Part shown: positions 56,725 to 64,000 of the stretch, piece by piece | How the letters are laid out: every line of letters starts with the position of its first letter | Numbering within the stretch: position 1 is the first letter of the stretch | Assembly: GCF_900163645.1 (NCBI RefSeq) | Contig: NZ_FUKM01000033.1 | Coordinates: 1 to 64,000, forward strand | Length of the DNA stretch: 64,000 nucleotides | Direction of reading: 5' to 3' | Source: Halomonas citrativorans | GTDB taxonomy: Bacteria; Pseudomonadota; Gammaproteobacteria; Pseudomonadales; Halomonadaceae | Translations under genes and position numbers: made by a program | Notes under the pieces: model-generated | The model's database searches: none | Seen by the model: the letters and a program-made list of their open reading frames with translations, nothing else | Told to the model about the DNA's origin: nothing

Positions 56725-58470
56725 ATGATCCCGATTGTTGTGAAACCGCCACTGACGGGGATTACGATATCCTTGACTCCTGCGCCAATAGGGTTGGAAG
56801 CGGTTGCAGAGGCTTTTATCCACCGAGCAGAGCTGCTTGGTGCACGAGTAGAGAGGAATCTGCAGTCCACCGCTAACAAGCTGGTAGCACAGTTCGAAGA
56901 TGGTGGGGGTGCACGAGTGGTTGTGTACTTACGTGGCTGGCCTTGTGGTAATCAGCCAATAAGCGAGGCGCTGGCGCAGGCAGCTTGTGGGCTGAGTGGT
57001 TGGCATGCTCGCAATGCAGGTGGTGTATTTGCTCTGGGGCCGGACTATCTATCGGTGCTATCCGCATCACTTATGTGCACTACTGGCGTAGCCGCTCTGA
57101 TTGGCCAGTACCGTGGTAGTGGTAGCCGTGAAGTAAACCTGAGCCTGGGCGGAGTCGGGTTGTTATCTATGGCTCAGTATTTGGCTATGGATGACGCTGG
57201 CCAAGCCTCTCCATCCAAAGCAGGCATAGATTGGTCTTCACCTCCCTTTATCAGTGTCGAAGGGCACCTCTTTGAGCTTGAAGCACTGAGCCCTGAGGCT
57301 TGGCTAAGCTTTTGGAGTAGGTTACAGGTTTCGGCAGTTGACATCGCAGCAGCTTGGTCGCCCTTCCTACAGCGCTATACCACCGCCCAAGCGCTGCTGC
57401 CGTCCAGCCTATTTGATGCCTGTTCCAGCCGACGATTGGTGGATCTGCAGCGCATGGCTAGAAACAGTGGTGTGGATATATGCCCACTGCGTTCGGGAAC
57501 TGTGGTGTCTTGGCAGACACATGGCCCTTGGTCTTTCGGAGAGCCACGAGTGGCCGCGTGTAGCTCCACGTTAAACACTGCACCGGAGCGGCCATTGACA
57601 GGGTTGCGGGGGATTGAAGCTTGTCGATTGATTCAGGGGCCGCTGGCGGGACACCTGTTGCGCGAACTTGGCATGGAACTGGTAAAGGTAGAACCACCTG
57701 GCAGCGACCCGATGCGAGGTATGGCGCCATTGGTGAACGAGTTGTCGGTACATTTTCATGCCATCAATCGGGATAAGTCGTGTGTCGAGCTTAATCTGCG
57801 CAGCGGGGGGGACCGGGAACGCTTGCTACAGATGGCTGGCGGCGCAGATGTCTTCCTGCATAACTGGGCGCCTGGCCGAGCCGAGCGTTTAGGGTTGACG
57901 CCTGACATACTGCGTCGCCAGTCATCCTCACTCATCTATGCTTCGGCGTCTGGTACTGGTCGAGTACCAAAAATGAATGATCCACTTGCCACCGATTTCA
58001 TGATCCAGGCGTATAGCGGTTTAGCATGCCGGATCAACCAAGCAGAAAGTCCCGCTGGAGCGTTACTGACGTTGGTGGACGTGCTTGGTGGAGTGGCCCT
58101 AGCCGAAGGTGTTGTTGCTGCACTTTACGCTCGCTATGCACATCAGCAGGTTCTGGAGCTAGATTCAGCCATGGCCGGAGCTGCTGCGCTGCTTATGGCG
58201 TCTAGCCCTGGCTCACCCCCGGCACGGAGTTTCGCCACTGCCGATGGTTACGTGATGGTTGAGTCGTGCTCCAGGCACATGTTGTCAGAGTTAGACCTGC
58301 GCTCGCTAGCGACTACCAAGGCGCTGACTTTGCTGGCAAAGCAAGGGGTTATCGCTACCCCCGTTTCTTTTTGTGCTGCTGATGTCGGAGCCCACCCCAA
58401 CTTGTCAGGCACGCTGAGCCGTGACGAACATGGTCTGAATGTTGCCACCCCTTGGATCATTAATGCTTAA
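56725..58470 (+). CDS. qbsK: Double-length CoA-transferase-like protein, QbsK-like
   Basis: 581 residues from the ATG at 56725, which has AAGGAGG 6 bases upstream; a frame open from 56563 would start inside the Fur box and is rejected. Residues about 290-581 are a CaiB/BaiF domain (GLRGIEACRLIQGPLAGHLL, MELVKVEPPGSDPMRG, DFMIQAYSG) with the catalytic-type Asp452 (TLVDVLGG). Residues 1-280 echo the same fold (CTTGVAALIGQYRGSGSREV) without that Asp. It may help load or transfer the acyl group to sulfur. Gene label tentative. Confidence 0.68.
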   Translation: MIPIVVKPPLTGITISLTPAPIGLEAVAEAFIHRAELLGARVERNLQSTANKLVAQFEDGGGARVVVYLRGWPCGNQPISEALAQAACGLSGWHARNAGGVFALGPDYLSVLSASLMCTTGVAALIGQYRGSGSREVNLSLGGVGLLSMAQYLAMDDAGQASPSKAGIDWSSPPFISVEGHLFELEALSPEAWLSFWSRLQVSAVDIAAAWSPFLQRYTTAQALLPSSLFDACSSRRLVDLQRMARNSGVDICPLRSGTVVSWQTHGPWSFGEPRVAACSSTLNTAPERPLTGLRGIEACRLIQGPLAGHLLRELGMELVKVEPPGSDPMRGMAPLVNELSVHFHAINRDKSCVELNLRSGGDRERLLQMAGGADVFLHNWAPGRAERLGLTPDILRRQSSSLIYASASGTGRVPKMNDPLATDFMIQAYSGLACRINQAESPAGALLTLVDVLGGVALAEGVVAALYARYAHQQVLELDSAMAGAAALLMASSPGSPPARSFATADGYVMVESCSRHMLSELDLRSLATTKALTLLAKQGVIATPVSFCAADVGAHPNLSGTLSRDEHGLNVATPWIINA

Positions 58471-58482
58471 GGACAATGTAAC

Positions 58483-61194
58483 ATGCCTAATGAACTAGCC
58501 ATGCGGCAGAATCAAAGTCAACTCAAAAAAACACAGGTGTTGGATTGGGTTCCTACCAGCCTACGCGAGCGTTGGGCCTCGGAAGGTATCTACCCGAATA
58601 AAGGCTTGTTTGAGGCCTTTCTGGATATTGCTCAAGTGCGTCCGATGGATGCAGCCGTTATCGAGGGTGCCGACAGCCTCAGCTATGCTCAATTGCGAGC
58701 GCGAAGTCTCAGCCTAGCCCAAGTGCTGCATGATATGGGAGTTGGTGCGGGAGATGTGGTGGCAGTGAACTTACCAAATGGGTGGCGTGCCTGTGCTGTA
58801 GACTTGGCTGTAGCCGCATTGGGGGCGATTGTGCTGCCATATCCAATGGGGCGACGCAAACGCGATACCCGCGCTATGCTCACCAAATCCGCCGCACGCG
58901 TTCTGGTATGTAAACGAAAGGTAGGCGACACCGATTACGCTGAGTTGGTCGATAGTTTGAAGCATGAATTACCGGCACTAGAGCAGGTGCTGGTATGCGG
59001 ACAACGTTACCAAAATTGGCCGAGTTTGGCTGAGTGTTGGGAAAGGTCAGAATTCAATGCCCTCAGCGTGCGCGTCGATCCTAATGCTGGAGCCCGCCTG
59101 ATAGCTTCTTCAGGCTCGGAGTCTGAGCCTAAATTGGTGCTTTACTCGCACAATGCGTTGGTGGGTGGTCAGACAGCTTATCTACACAGCTTGGTTCAGG
59201 ATTCATCGAAAATACGTGCACTTTTTGCGGTGCCGCTAGCTTCGCCCTTTGGCTCGCTTGGCACTCCCTGCACTTTGGCTTCCCTTGGGGGAGTTCTCAT
59301 TTGCTTGGATCGCTTCGAGCCGGACGAAGTGCTACGTCTGCTCTCCCAACAACGAGCCACACACCTTTTTGCTGGCCCTAATATGGTTGACATGCTGTTG
59401 GCTAGTCCTTTGCTCCAGCCATGTGGGTCTGAATCGCTTGATTTCTCCTCTCTCACGACGATCGTCAGCGGAGGCTCAGCACTGAGTGAGCAGACTTATG
59501 AAGGGGTACGTAACAAACTAGGGTGCACGCTGATCCAGTCCTACGGTTCTGCTGACGGTATTGCCTGCCATACTGAGCTTGATGACCGGCCTGAAACGAC
59601 TGTGCGGACTGTCGGTTGCCCCGATCCGACAGTGATTAGCGTGAGCATTCGCAATGATTTGGGCCAGCAGCTCGGCTGTGGTGAAGAGGGAGAAATATGG
59701 GCGCGCGGACCTATGACGCCGATGTGCTACTACGGTGCACCGGAACTGGATCAGCGCTACCGCAACACCGAAGGTTGGGTGCGTATAGGTGATCATGGAT
59801 TACTTGATGCTGAAGGGCGTCTGCGCATTGTTGGTCGACGTGCTGACACTGTGCTACGCGGCGGTTATAAAATTAATCTTGTTGAAGTGGCCCATATATT
59901 GCGCGGTCATCCTGCGGTTGACCAGAGTGTGGTGCTCAACAACCCTACTGAAGATGGCAAGCCGAGCCTGGATGCTTTTGTAGTCATGCAGCCTGGCCGT
60001 CACGCGCTGACGTTGGAGAAAATGCTGGCGTATCTCGTAAAGGAAGTGGGTGCTCAGCCGAGTCAACTGCCTGATACGCTGACGTGTGTGCCTGAGTTGC
60101 CATTGGCGCCATCTGGTAAGGTTGACCAGAAGGCGTTACTACAACGCTGTAAGGCGGTCTGGAACGGTGTTTCAGCACAGCCGGTAATTGACTTATTGAT
60201 GGGGGTGGAGCGCGCAGGCGTGTTACGTGCGGCTATCGAGCTCCAATTGTTTGATCAAATGGGCGAAGGCGTCACCGCTGAGGTACTGGCTGAGCGTATT
60301 CAGGCCAGCCCCCGTGGTACTCGCATCCTGCTCGATGCTCTCGCTGGGCTGGGGCTAGTGTCAAACGAACCCGGCCACTCCTACTATCGTGCTAGTTCTT
60401 TGGGAGAGAAATTCTTGTGTCGTACTTCACCCCATTATGTCGGTGGCTTGACACAAGTTTACACCGCTGACCTGATGTGGGACGCCTTCCGCGATTTTAA
60501 GGGCGCGGTAGTAGCTGGTGGTAGCGTTCTTTCGCAAAGCCTGGAAGCGGCTAATCACCCATATTGGAAAGAATTCTCTCAGGGCATCACTAACACTGCG
60601 CGAGTTACTGCTCGACGTTTAGCTGACCAAATACTGCCATGGCTGGGCGAGCGTTCGCAGCCTGAGGTTCTGGACTTGGCCTGCGGAAACGGTACCTACG
60701 GCTTCACACTGGCTGCCAAACAACCTTCGATGAGAGTGTGGGGAGTTGACTGGCCAGACAGCGAAGAGTTATTTGAGAAAACCGCTGAGTGTTTTGGTGT
60801 TTGTGAGCAGGTACGTTTCATTCCTGGTGACCTCTTTGAAGTAAGGTTTGAGCAGCGCTTTGACTTGATCATTCTTAGTCAAGTGTTACACCACTTCGAT
60901 GAATCTCAGTGTTGGCACCTGTTGGCGCGTTTGCAATCTTGGCTGAAACCCGGAGGGCGGGTTCTAATTGCTGGCTTCATGCGCTCCAATGCACCACCCG
61001 AACAGGAACCGATTCAACGGCTGTTTGCAGCACAGATGCTCAGCCTCACTGAGGCTGGTGACTGTCATTCGATAGAGTTGGTGCAGCAATTACTAGCCGA
61101 ACAAGGTTGGCAGGATATTAAAACCAACCGTCTGAGAGGACTGCCTATTCAGTGCGTGCTGGCAACTAGAGGTGACTCGGGGGTAGAGGCATGA
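58483..61194 (+). CDS. qbsL: AMP-ligase/O-methyltransferase fusion, QbsL-like
   Basis: 903 residues. Residues about 40-555 are an ANL adenylating domain (P-loop SSGSESEPK 209-217; YGSADG; GRRADTVLRGGYKIN; catalytic Lys in APSGKVDQKAL at about 546). Residues about 565-900 are a class I methyltransferase with an N-terminal winged-helix dimerisation part and the SAM loop VLDLACGNGTYG (about 728). In the Pseudomonas system the one protein methylates and activates xanthurenic acid so sulfur can be added. The fusion is diagnostic of quinolobactin- and PDTC-type clusters. The stop overlaps the next gene by ATGA. Confidence 0.88.
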   Translation: MPNELAMRQNQSQLKKTQVLDWVPTSLRERWASEGIYPNKGLFEAFLDIAQVRPMDAAVIEGADSLSYAQLRARSLSLAQVLHDMGVGAGDVVAVNLPNGWRACAVDLAVAALGAIVLPYPMGRRKRDTRAMLTKSAARVLVCKRKVGDTDYAELVDSLKHELPALEQVLVCGQRYQNWPSLAECWERSEFNALSVRVDPNAGARLIASSGSESEPKLVLYSHNALVGGQTAYLHSLVQDSSKIRALFAVPLASPFGSLGTPCTLASLGGVLICLDRFEPDEVLRLLSQQRATHLFAGPNMVDMLLASPLLQPCGSESLDFSSLTTIVSGGSALSEQTYEGVRNKLGCTLIQSYGSADGIACHTELDDRPETTVRTVGCPDPTVISVSIRNDLGQQLGCGEEGEIWARGPMTPMCYYGAPELDQRYRNTEGWVRIGDHGLLDAEGRLRIVGRRADTVLRGGYKINLVEVAHILRGHPAVDQSVVLNNPTEDGKPSLDAFVVMQPGRHALTLEKMLAYLVKEVGAQPSQLPDTLTCVPELPLAPSGKVDQKALLQRCKAVWNGVSAQPVIDLLMGVERAGVLRAAIELQLFDQMGEGVTAEVLAERIQASPRGTRILLDALAGLGLVSNEPGHSYYRASSLGEKFLCRTSPHYVGGLTQVYTADLMWDAFRDFKGAVVAGGSVLSQSLEAANHPYWKEFSQGITNTARVTARRLADQILPWLGERSQPEVLDLACGNGTYGFTLAAKQPSMRVWGVDWPDSEELFEKTAECFGVCEQVRFIPGDLFEVRFEQRFDLIILSQVLHHFDESQCWHLLARLQSWLKPGGRVLIAGFMRSNAPPEQEPIQRLFAAQMLSLTEAGDCHSIELVQQLLAEQGWQDIKTNRLRGLPIQCVLATRGDSGVEA

Positions 61195-62939
61195 CCCCGG
61201 TTCTCTGGCGCTTGTCGCGGCCTTTGCGTCCTTCGATTTTACTGGCTGCGTTCGGCCAAGTGGTTGTCACCGCCTGTCATGTTGGTCAGGCGCTATGCTT
61301 AGCCAGTGCTTTGGCCGGGCTATTCGCTGACCAGCCATTGTCCGAACTATGGTGGCCGCTGTCGGTTTTTTTTGTTTTTACTTGGCTACGCATCGTGCTG
61401 ATGGGGTTGTCTGAAGCACTCGCTATGCGTGTGGCAGGGCTTGCCCGGCACTACTTGCGTCAGCGCCTGATTGGTCAGGTATTACGTGTGGCGGCTGATC
61501 CGGCCAGCGACCGAGATAGCGGGGAACTGAGTACCACCTTGGTGCAGTCGGTGGAAGCCTTGCAAGCCTATTACAGCCGTTATGTGCCTGCAGTGCTGGG
61601 TGCGGTGTTTGGTGGCGGGGGTGTGCTACTGCTAATGGCGTATTTCGATAGCCGTTCTGCCCTTGTGGCTGCTCTTGCTGCGCTGGCGCTACCCTTTACT
61701 GATCGCCTCTGGTTGCGTTGGCGGCGCGCTTCTGCAGGTGGGTTGTTCGCGAGTATGGGGCGTTTTTCCGCGTATTTGCTCGACAGCTTGCGCGGCGTCA
61801 CCACGCTCAAGGCCTTCAATGCTCAGACCCGGCGCCGTCAGGTACTCAGTCAACAGGCACGGGATCTGCGTGAGCAGGCCATGGGTGTGCTTTACGCCAT
61901 TCTCATGCGTAACGGCGCAACAGGGCTGCTTAGCTTGGGTGGTTTAGCGTTGGTGACTGCGCTTAGCGCTCAGCGCGCCGTTGCCGGTGAGCTATCGCCG
62001 TTTGCGTTGTTGGCCGTTGTGCTGCTGGCCCGCGAGGCCTTCGGTACGCTGGAAAAGCTTGATAAGACCTTCCACATTGCATGGTCGGGTAATGCGGCGG
62101 CGGCCCCCGTCATTCGTTTACTTGACGCTATACCTGGGGTGCCAGAGCCGATTGAGGCCCGGGCTTTACCGACCCATCATGGAGTGGCCTTTGATAGCGT
62201 TAGTTATACCTGGCCGGGTGGCTGCGAACCTGCGTTGCACAATGTGAATTTTACGCTTGAGCCTGGTGAGTTCGTGGCTGTGGTAGGGCCCTCTGGCGCA
62301 GGAAAATCGACCCTGGCAGCTCTATTGATGCGCTTTGTTGCACCTGACTGCGGCCGCGTCAGCCTGGGCGGCGTTGATCTTCGCGATTTGCGCGTCAATG
62401 ACGTATACGAAAACGTCAGTGGCGTGTTCCAACATAGTGTGCTGCTGCATGGCAGCATCGAAGAGAACTTGAGGATGGGGGCTCCTCAAGCCAGTGATGA
62501 GGATCTGGCTGAGGCATGCCGGGTAGCGTCACTGGAATCGTGGATTTCAAGTCTTGAAAAAGGCGTTGCCACTGCCGTGGGAGAAGGCGGCGCGCGACTT
62601 TCTGGCGGTCAGCGACAGCGCATAGCTATCGCACGTGCTTGGCTAAAAAATACACCGGTCATGGTGTTGGACGAGGCGACCGCGAACGTGGACGTTGCCA
62701 GCGAAACCCACATTGGAGAGGCCATCGAGCGGCTTCGCGGTCAGCGTTCGCTACTGGTGATTGCACATCGTCTAGCCAACGTTCGGAATGCCGACCGCAT
62801 TCTGGTGCTTGATCGTGGTCGTTTAGTTGAGATCGGTGATCACCACAACCTACTGACCCGAAATGGCCTCTATGCGCGCCTCTGGAACCGGCAGCACGCC
62901 CACGAAGCGTCGCCCCAAACCGAGGAAGAACTAATATGA
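61191..62939 (+). CDS. ABC half-transporter (membrane domain plus ATPase), first of pair
   Basis: 582 residues. Five or six membrane helices (about 15-290) precede an ATPase domain with Walker A GPSGAGKST (about 366), signature LSGGQRQRIAIARAW (about 470) and Walker B VMVLDEATANVD. Overall layout is that of CydDC or the YbtP/YbtQ and IrtA/IrtB siderophore transporters. The ATGA overlaps on both sides tie it to the qbsL-like gene, so siderophore handling is the likely job; import of the ferric complex or export of the chelator cannot be told from sequence alone. Confidence 0.85.
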   Translation: MTPVLWRLSRPLRPSILLAAFGQVVVTACHVGQALCLASALAGLFADQPLSELWWPLSVFFVFTWLRIVLMGLSEALAMRVAGLARHYLRQRLIGQVLRVAADPASDRDSGELSTTLVQSVEALQAYYSRYVPAVLGAVFGGGGVLLLMAYFDSRSALVAALAALALPFTDRLWLRWRRASAGGLFASMGRFSAYLLDSLRGVTTLKAFNAQTRRRQVLSQQARDLREQAMGVLYAILMRNGATGLLSLGGLALVTALSAQRAVAGELSPFALLAVVLLAREAFGTLEKLDKTFHIAWSGNAAAAPVIRLLDAIPGVPEPIEARALPTHHGVAFDSVSYTWPGGCEPALHNVNFTLEPGEFVAVVGPSGAGKSTLAALLMRFVAPDCGRVSLGGVDLRDLRVNDVYENVSGVFQHSVLLHGSIEENLRMGAPQASDEDLAEACRVASLESWISSLEKGVATAVGEGGARLSGGQRQRIAIARAWLKNTPVMVLDEATANVDVASETHIGEAIERLRGQRSLLVIAHRLANVRNADRILVLDRGRLVEIGDHHNLLTRNGLYARLWNRQHAHEASPQTEEELI

Positions 62940-64000
62940 AAGTCAATGTCCACGAAATTCCCCAGGGGCCGCGTAGCACATGGGGTGACCTGTTACGCCT
63001 TTCCGCTGGCCAGCCGCGCCTGCTAGCACTCACTATCGCTGCTACGCTCATTGCCCAGGCTGGCATGGTGACAAGCCTTGCGTTGGGTGCCTGGCTAGCA
63101 GGTTTGGCGCTGACGGGTGCACCGGAGAGCCTCTGGCAACCCGTGCTTTGGGGCATGCTTGTCAGCGCCGTTGCTGGGGCCGGTGGTCGCTGGTGGCAGG
63201 CACATATCTCCCATGCCTTTGCTTTTGCTCTGATCGAAACGCTGCAGGTGGGCATTTACGACGGTCTAGAGCGTGCCGCCCCAGGTGGTTTGTCCGACAC
63301 CCGCAGCGGCGAGCAGGCCAACGTGGCGCTGAACGATGCTCAGGCGCTGGAACACTTTTTTGCCCACACCCTGGCCGATACCATCGCTGCAGTTGTGGTA
63401 CCGCTGTTGGCACTGCTGGCGCTGGCCTGGATACAGCCTTGGCTTACTTTAGTGTTACTGCCATTTCTGCCGACTCTGACCAGCGTGCCATTCTGGCTGG
63501 GGGAGCGTGCTTTTCGCCAGGGGCGCGAGATGAATGCCGCGCTAGCGGGACTAAACGCTGAAGTGATTGAGGGCATTGAGGCGCGTCGAGAGATCCTCTT
63601 GTTCAATCAGGAGGCGGCTTGGCGCGCTCGGCTGGGGCAGTATCTGGCGCGGCTGAAGAGCGAGCAGCGTCGTTACGCCTTGCGAACAGGCGCGGAGCAA
63701 GGCGGTATAGAGCTGATCCAGTCCTTAGCATTGATCACCGCGCTGGTGGCCAGCGCAGTGTTGCTTGAATATCAAGCCCTAGCGTTGGCTCAAGTTCCGC
63801 TATCGGTCGTGCTGGTAGGCGCGGCACTGCTACCTTTGGCAGAGGTAGCGCGCAGTGCCAGCCAACTGGGTGCAGTGCGCGCCAGTGCGGCACGGGTGTT
63901 GGCGTTGCTGCATCAGCGTTCGCCGATTCAGGACAATGGCCAGCGATTGCCTAAGGATGCCAGCATCGAATTCAACCAAGTGGTGTTCGCCCATTCCGAG
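62936..64000 (+). CDS. ABC half-transporter, second of pair (cut by window edge)
   Basis: 355 residues are visible, open at the right edge. The ATG overlaps the preceding stop (ATGA). Hydrophobic helices run through about residue 320 (for example LAGLALTG, VVVPLLALLALAWIQPWLTL), and IEFNQVVFAH at the edge is the start of the ATPase domain. It should form a heterodimer with the protein encoded just upstream. Confidence 0.85.
   Translation, partial: MKVNVHEIPQGPRSTWGDLLRLSAGQPRLLALTIAATLIAQAGMVTSLALGAWLAGLALTGAPESLWQPVLWGMLVSAVAGAGGRWWQAHISHAFAFALIETLQVGIYDGLERAAPGGLSDTRSGEQANVALNDAQALEHFFAHTLADTIAAVVVPLLALLALAWIQPWLTLVLLPFLPTLTSVPFWLGERAFRQGREMNAALAGLNAEVIEGIEARREILLFNQEAAWRARLGQYLARLKSEQRRYALRTGAEQGGIELIQSLALITALVASAVLLEYQALALAQVPLSVVLVGAALLPLAEVARSASQLGAVRASAARVLALLHQRSPIQDNGQRLPKDASIEFNQVVFAHSE

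Noticed and set aside
61191..64000. Annotation as cytochrome bd assembly transporter CydDC
   Set aside because: The domain layout fits CydDC, but the genes overlap the AMP-ligase/methyltransferase gene by ATGA and no cytochrome bd gene is seen. Siderophore transport is the better reading, with direction left open.
48848..64000. Pyridine-2,6-dithiocarboxylate (PDTC) cluster
   Set aside because: PDTC clusters share the carrier, JAMM, E1 and ligase/methyltransferase genes, but they do not need tryptophan dioxygenase, formamidase and KMO. These three point to a xanthurenate-derived quinoline.

Overview
The window looks like a chromosomal stretch of a halophilic gammaproteobacterium of the Halomonas/Vreelandella type. 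The grounds are the conserved block mrcA < > pilMNOPQ-aroK-aroB / gltB-gltD, several TRAP transporters typical of marine and halophilic bacteria, and the general style of the proteins. This is inference from gene content; there is no rRNA or other marker gene in the window. I found no tRNA, rRNA, CRISPR array, transposase or integrase.

Layout. (1) 1-4819: a pair of small zinc-ribbon/membrane proteins (one with Sel1 repeats, one with a G11 tract), ribonuclease Z, a lipoprotein, and a CGNR-type regulator divergent from an Asp-nucleophile alpha/beta hydrolase. (2) 4944-13537: a catabolic block holding a tandem-PCC/DUF296 protein, acyl-CoA ligase, SCP2-type thiolase, IclR regulator, TRAP transporter (dctPQM) and short-chain dehydrogenase. 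It is bracketed by two imperfect direct copies of the 3' end of a UbiH-like gene. (3) 13485-20188: housekeeping genes: UbiH-like hydroxylase, sirtuin, 3-methyladenine glycosylase, SelO, DinB with a LexA box, a hydrolase and a small YkoF-like protein. Two intergenic spots carry 14-15 bp tandem repeats. (4) 20325-32886: a second TRAP system, then a glutarate / 5-aminovalerate module (GabT/DavT-like aminotransferase, CoA-transferase, glutaryl-CoA dehydrogenase, GntR regulator, L-2-hydroxyglutarate oxidase), then a TAXI-type TRAP system with a DUF1850 protein. (5) 32991-48706: PBP1A, type IV pilus assembly pilMNOPQ, aroK, aroB, and glutamate synthase gltBD.

(6) 48848-64000 (open at the right edge) is the most interesting part: a siderophore-type biosynthetic island that closely parallels the thioquinolobactin (qbs) genes of Pseudomonas fluorescens. 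A leftward operon encodes a PchR-like AraC regulator, a PLP aminotransferase, a MoeZ-like adenylyltransferase-rhodanese (QbsC), a JAMM peptidase (QbsD), a ubiquitin-fold sulfur carrier (QbsE), tryptophan 2,3-dioxygenase (QbsF), kynurenine 3-monooxygenase (QbsG), kynurenine formamidase (QbsH) and a GlcG/HbpS-like protein. A divergent rightward operon encodes a double-length CoA-transferase-like protein, an AMP-ligase/methyltransferase fusion (QbsL) and two ABC half-transporters. A strong Fur-box-like palindrome lies between the operons.

Proposed joint action: tryptophan -> N-formylkynurenine -> kynurenine -> 3-hydroxykynurenine -> xanthurenic acid. The acid is then 4-O-methylated, adenylated and given sulfur from a carrier thiocarboxylate, yielding a quinoline-2-thiocarboxylate metal chelator. 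Features that differ from, or add to, the Pseudomonas system as I know it are a 12-residue tail after the carrier's Gly-Gly, the HbpS-like gene, and the ABC pair in place of a visible TonB receptor. The island sits directly after gltD, where hemE usually lies in gammaproteobacteria.
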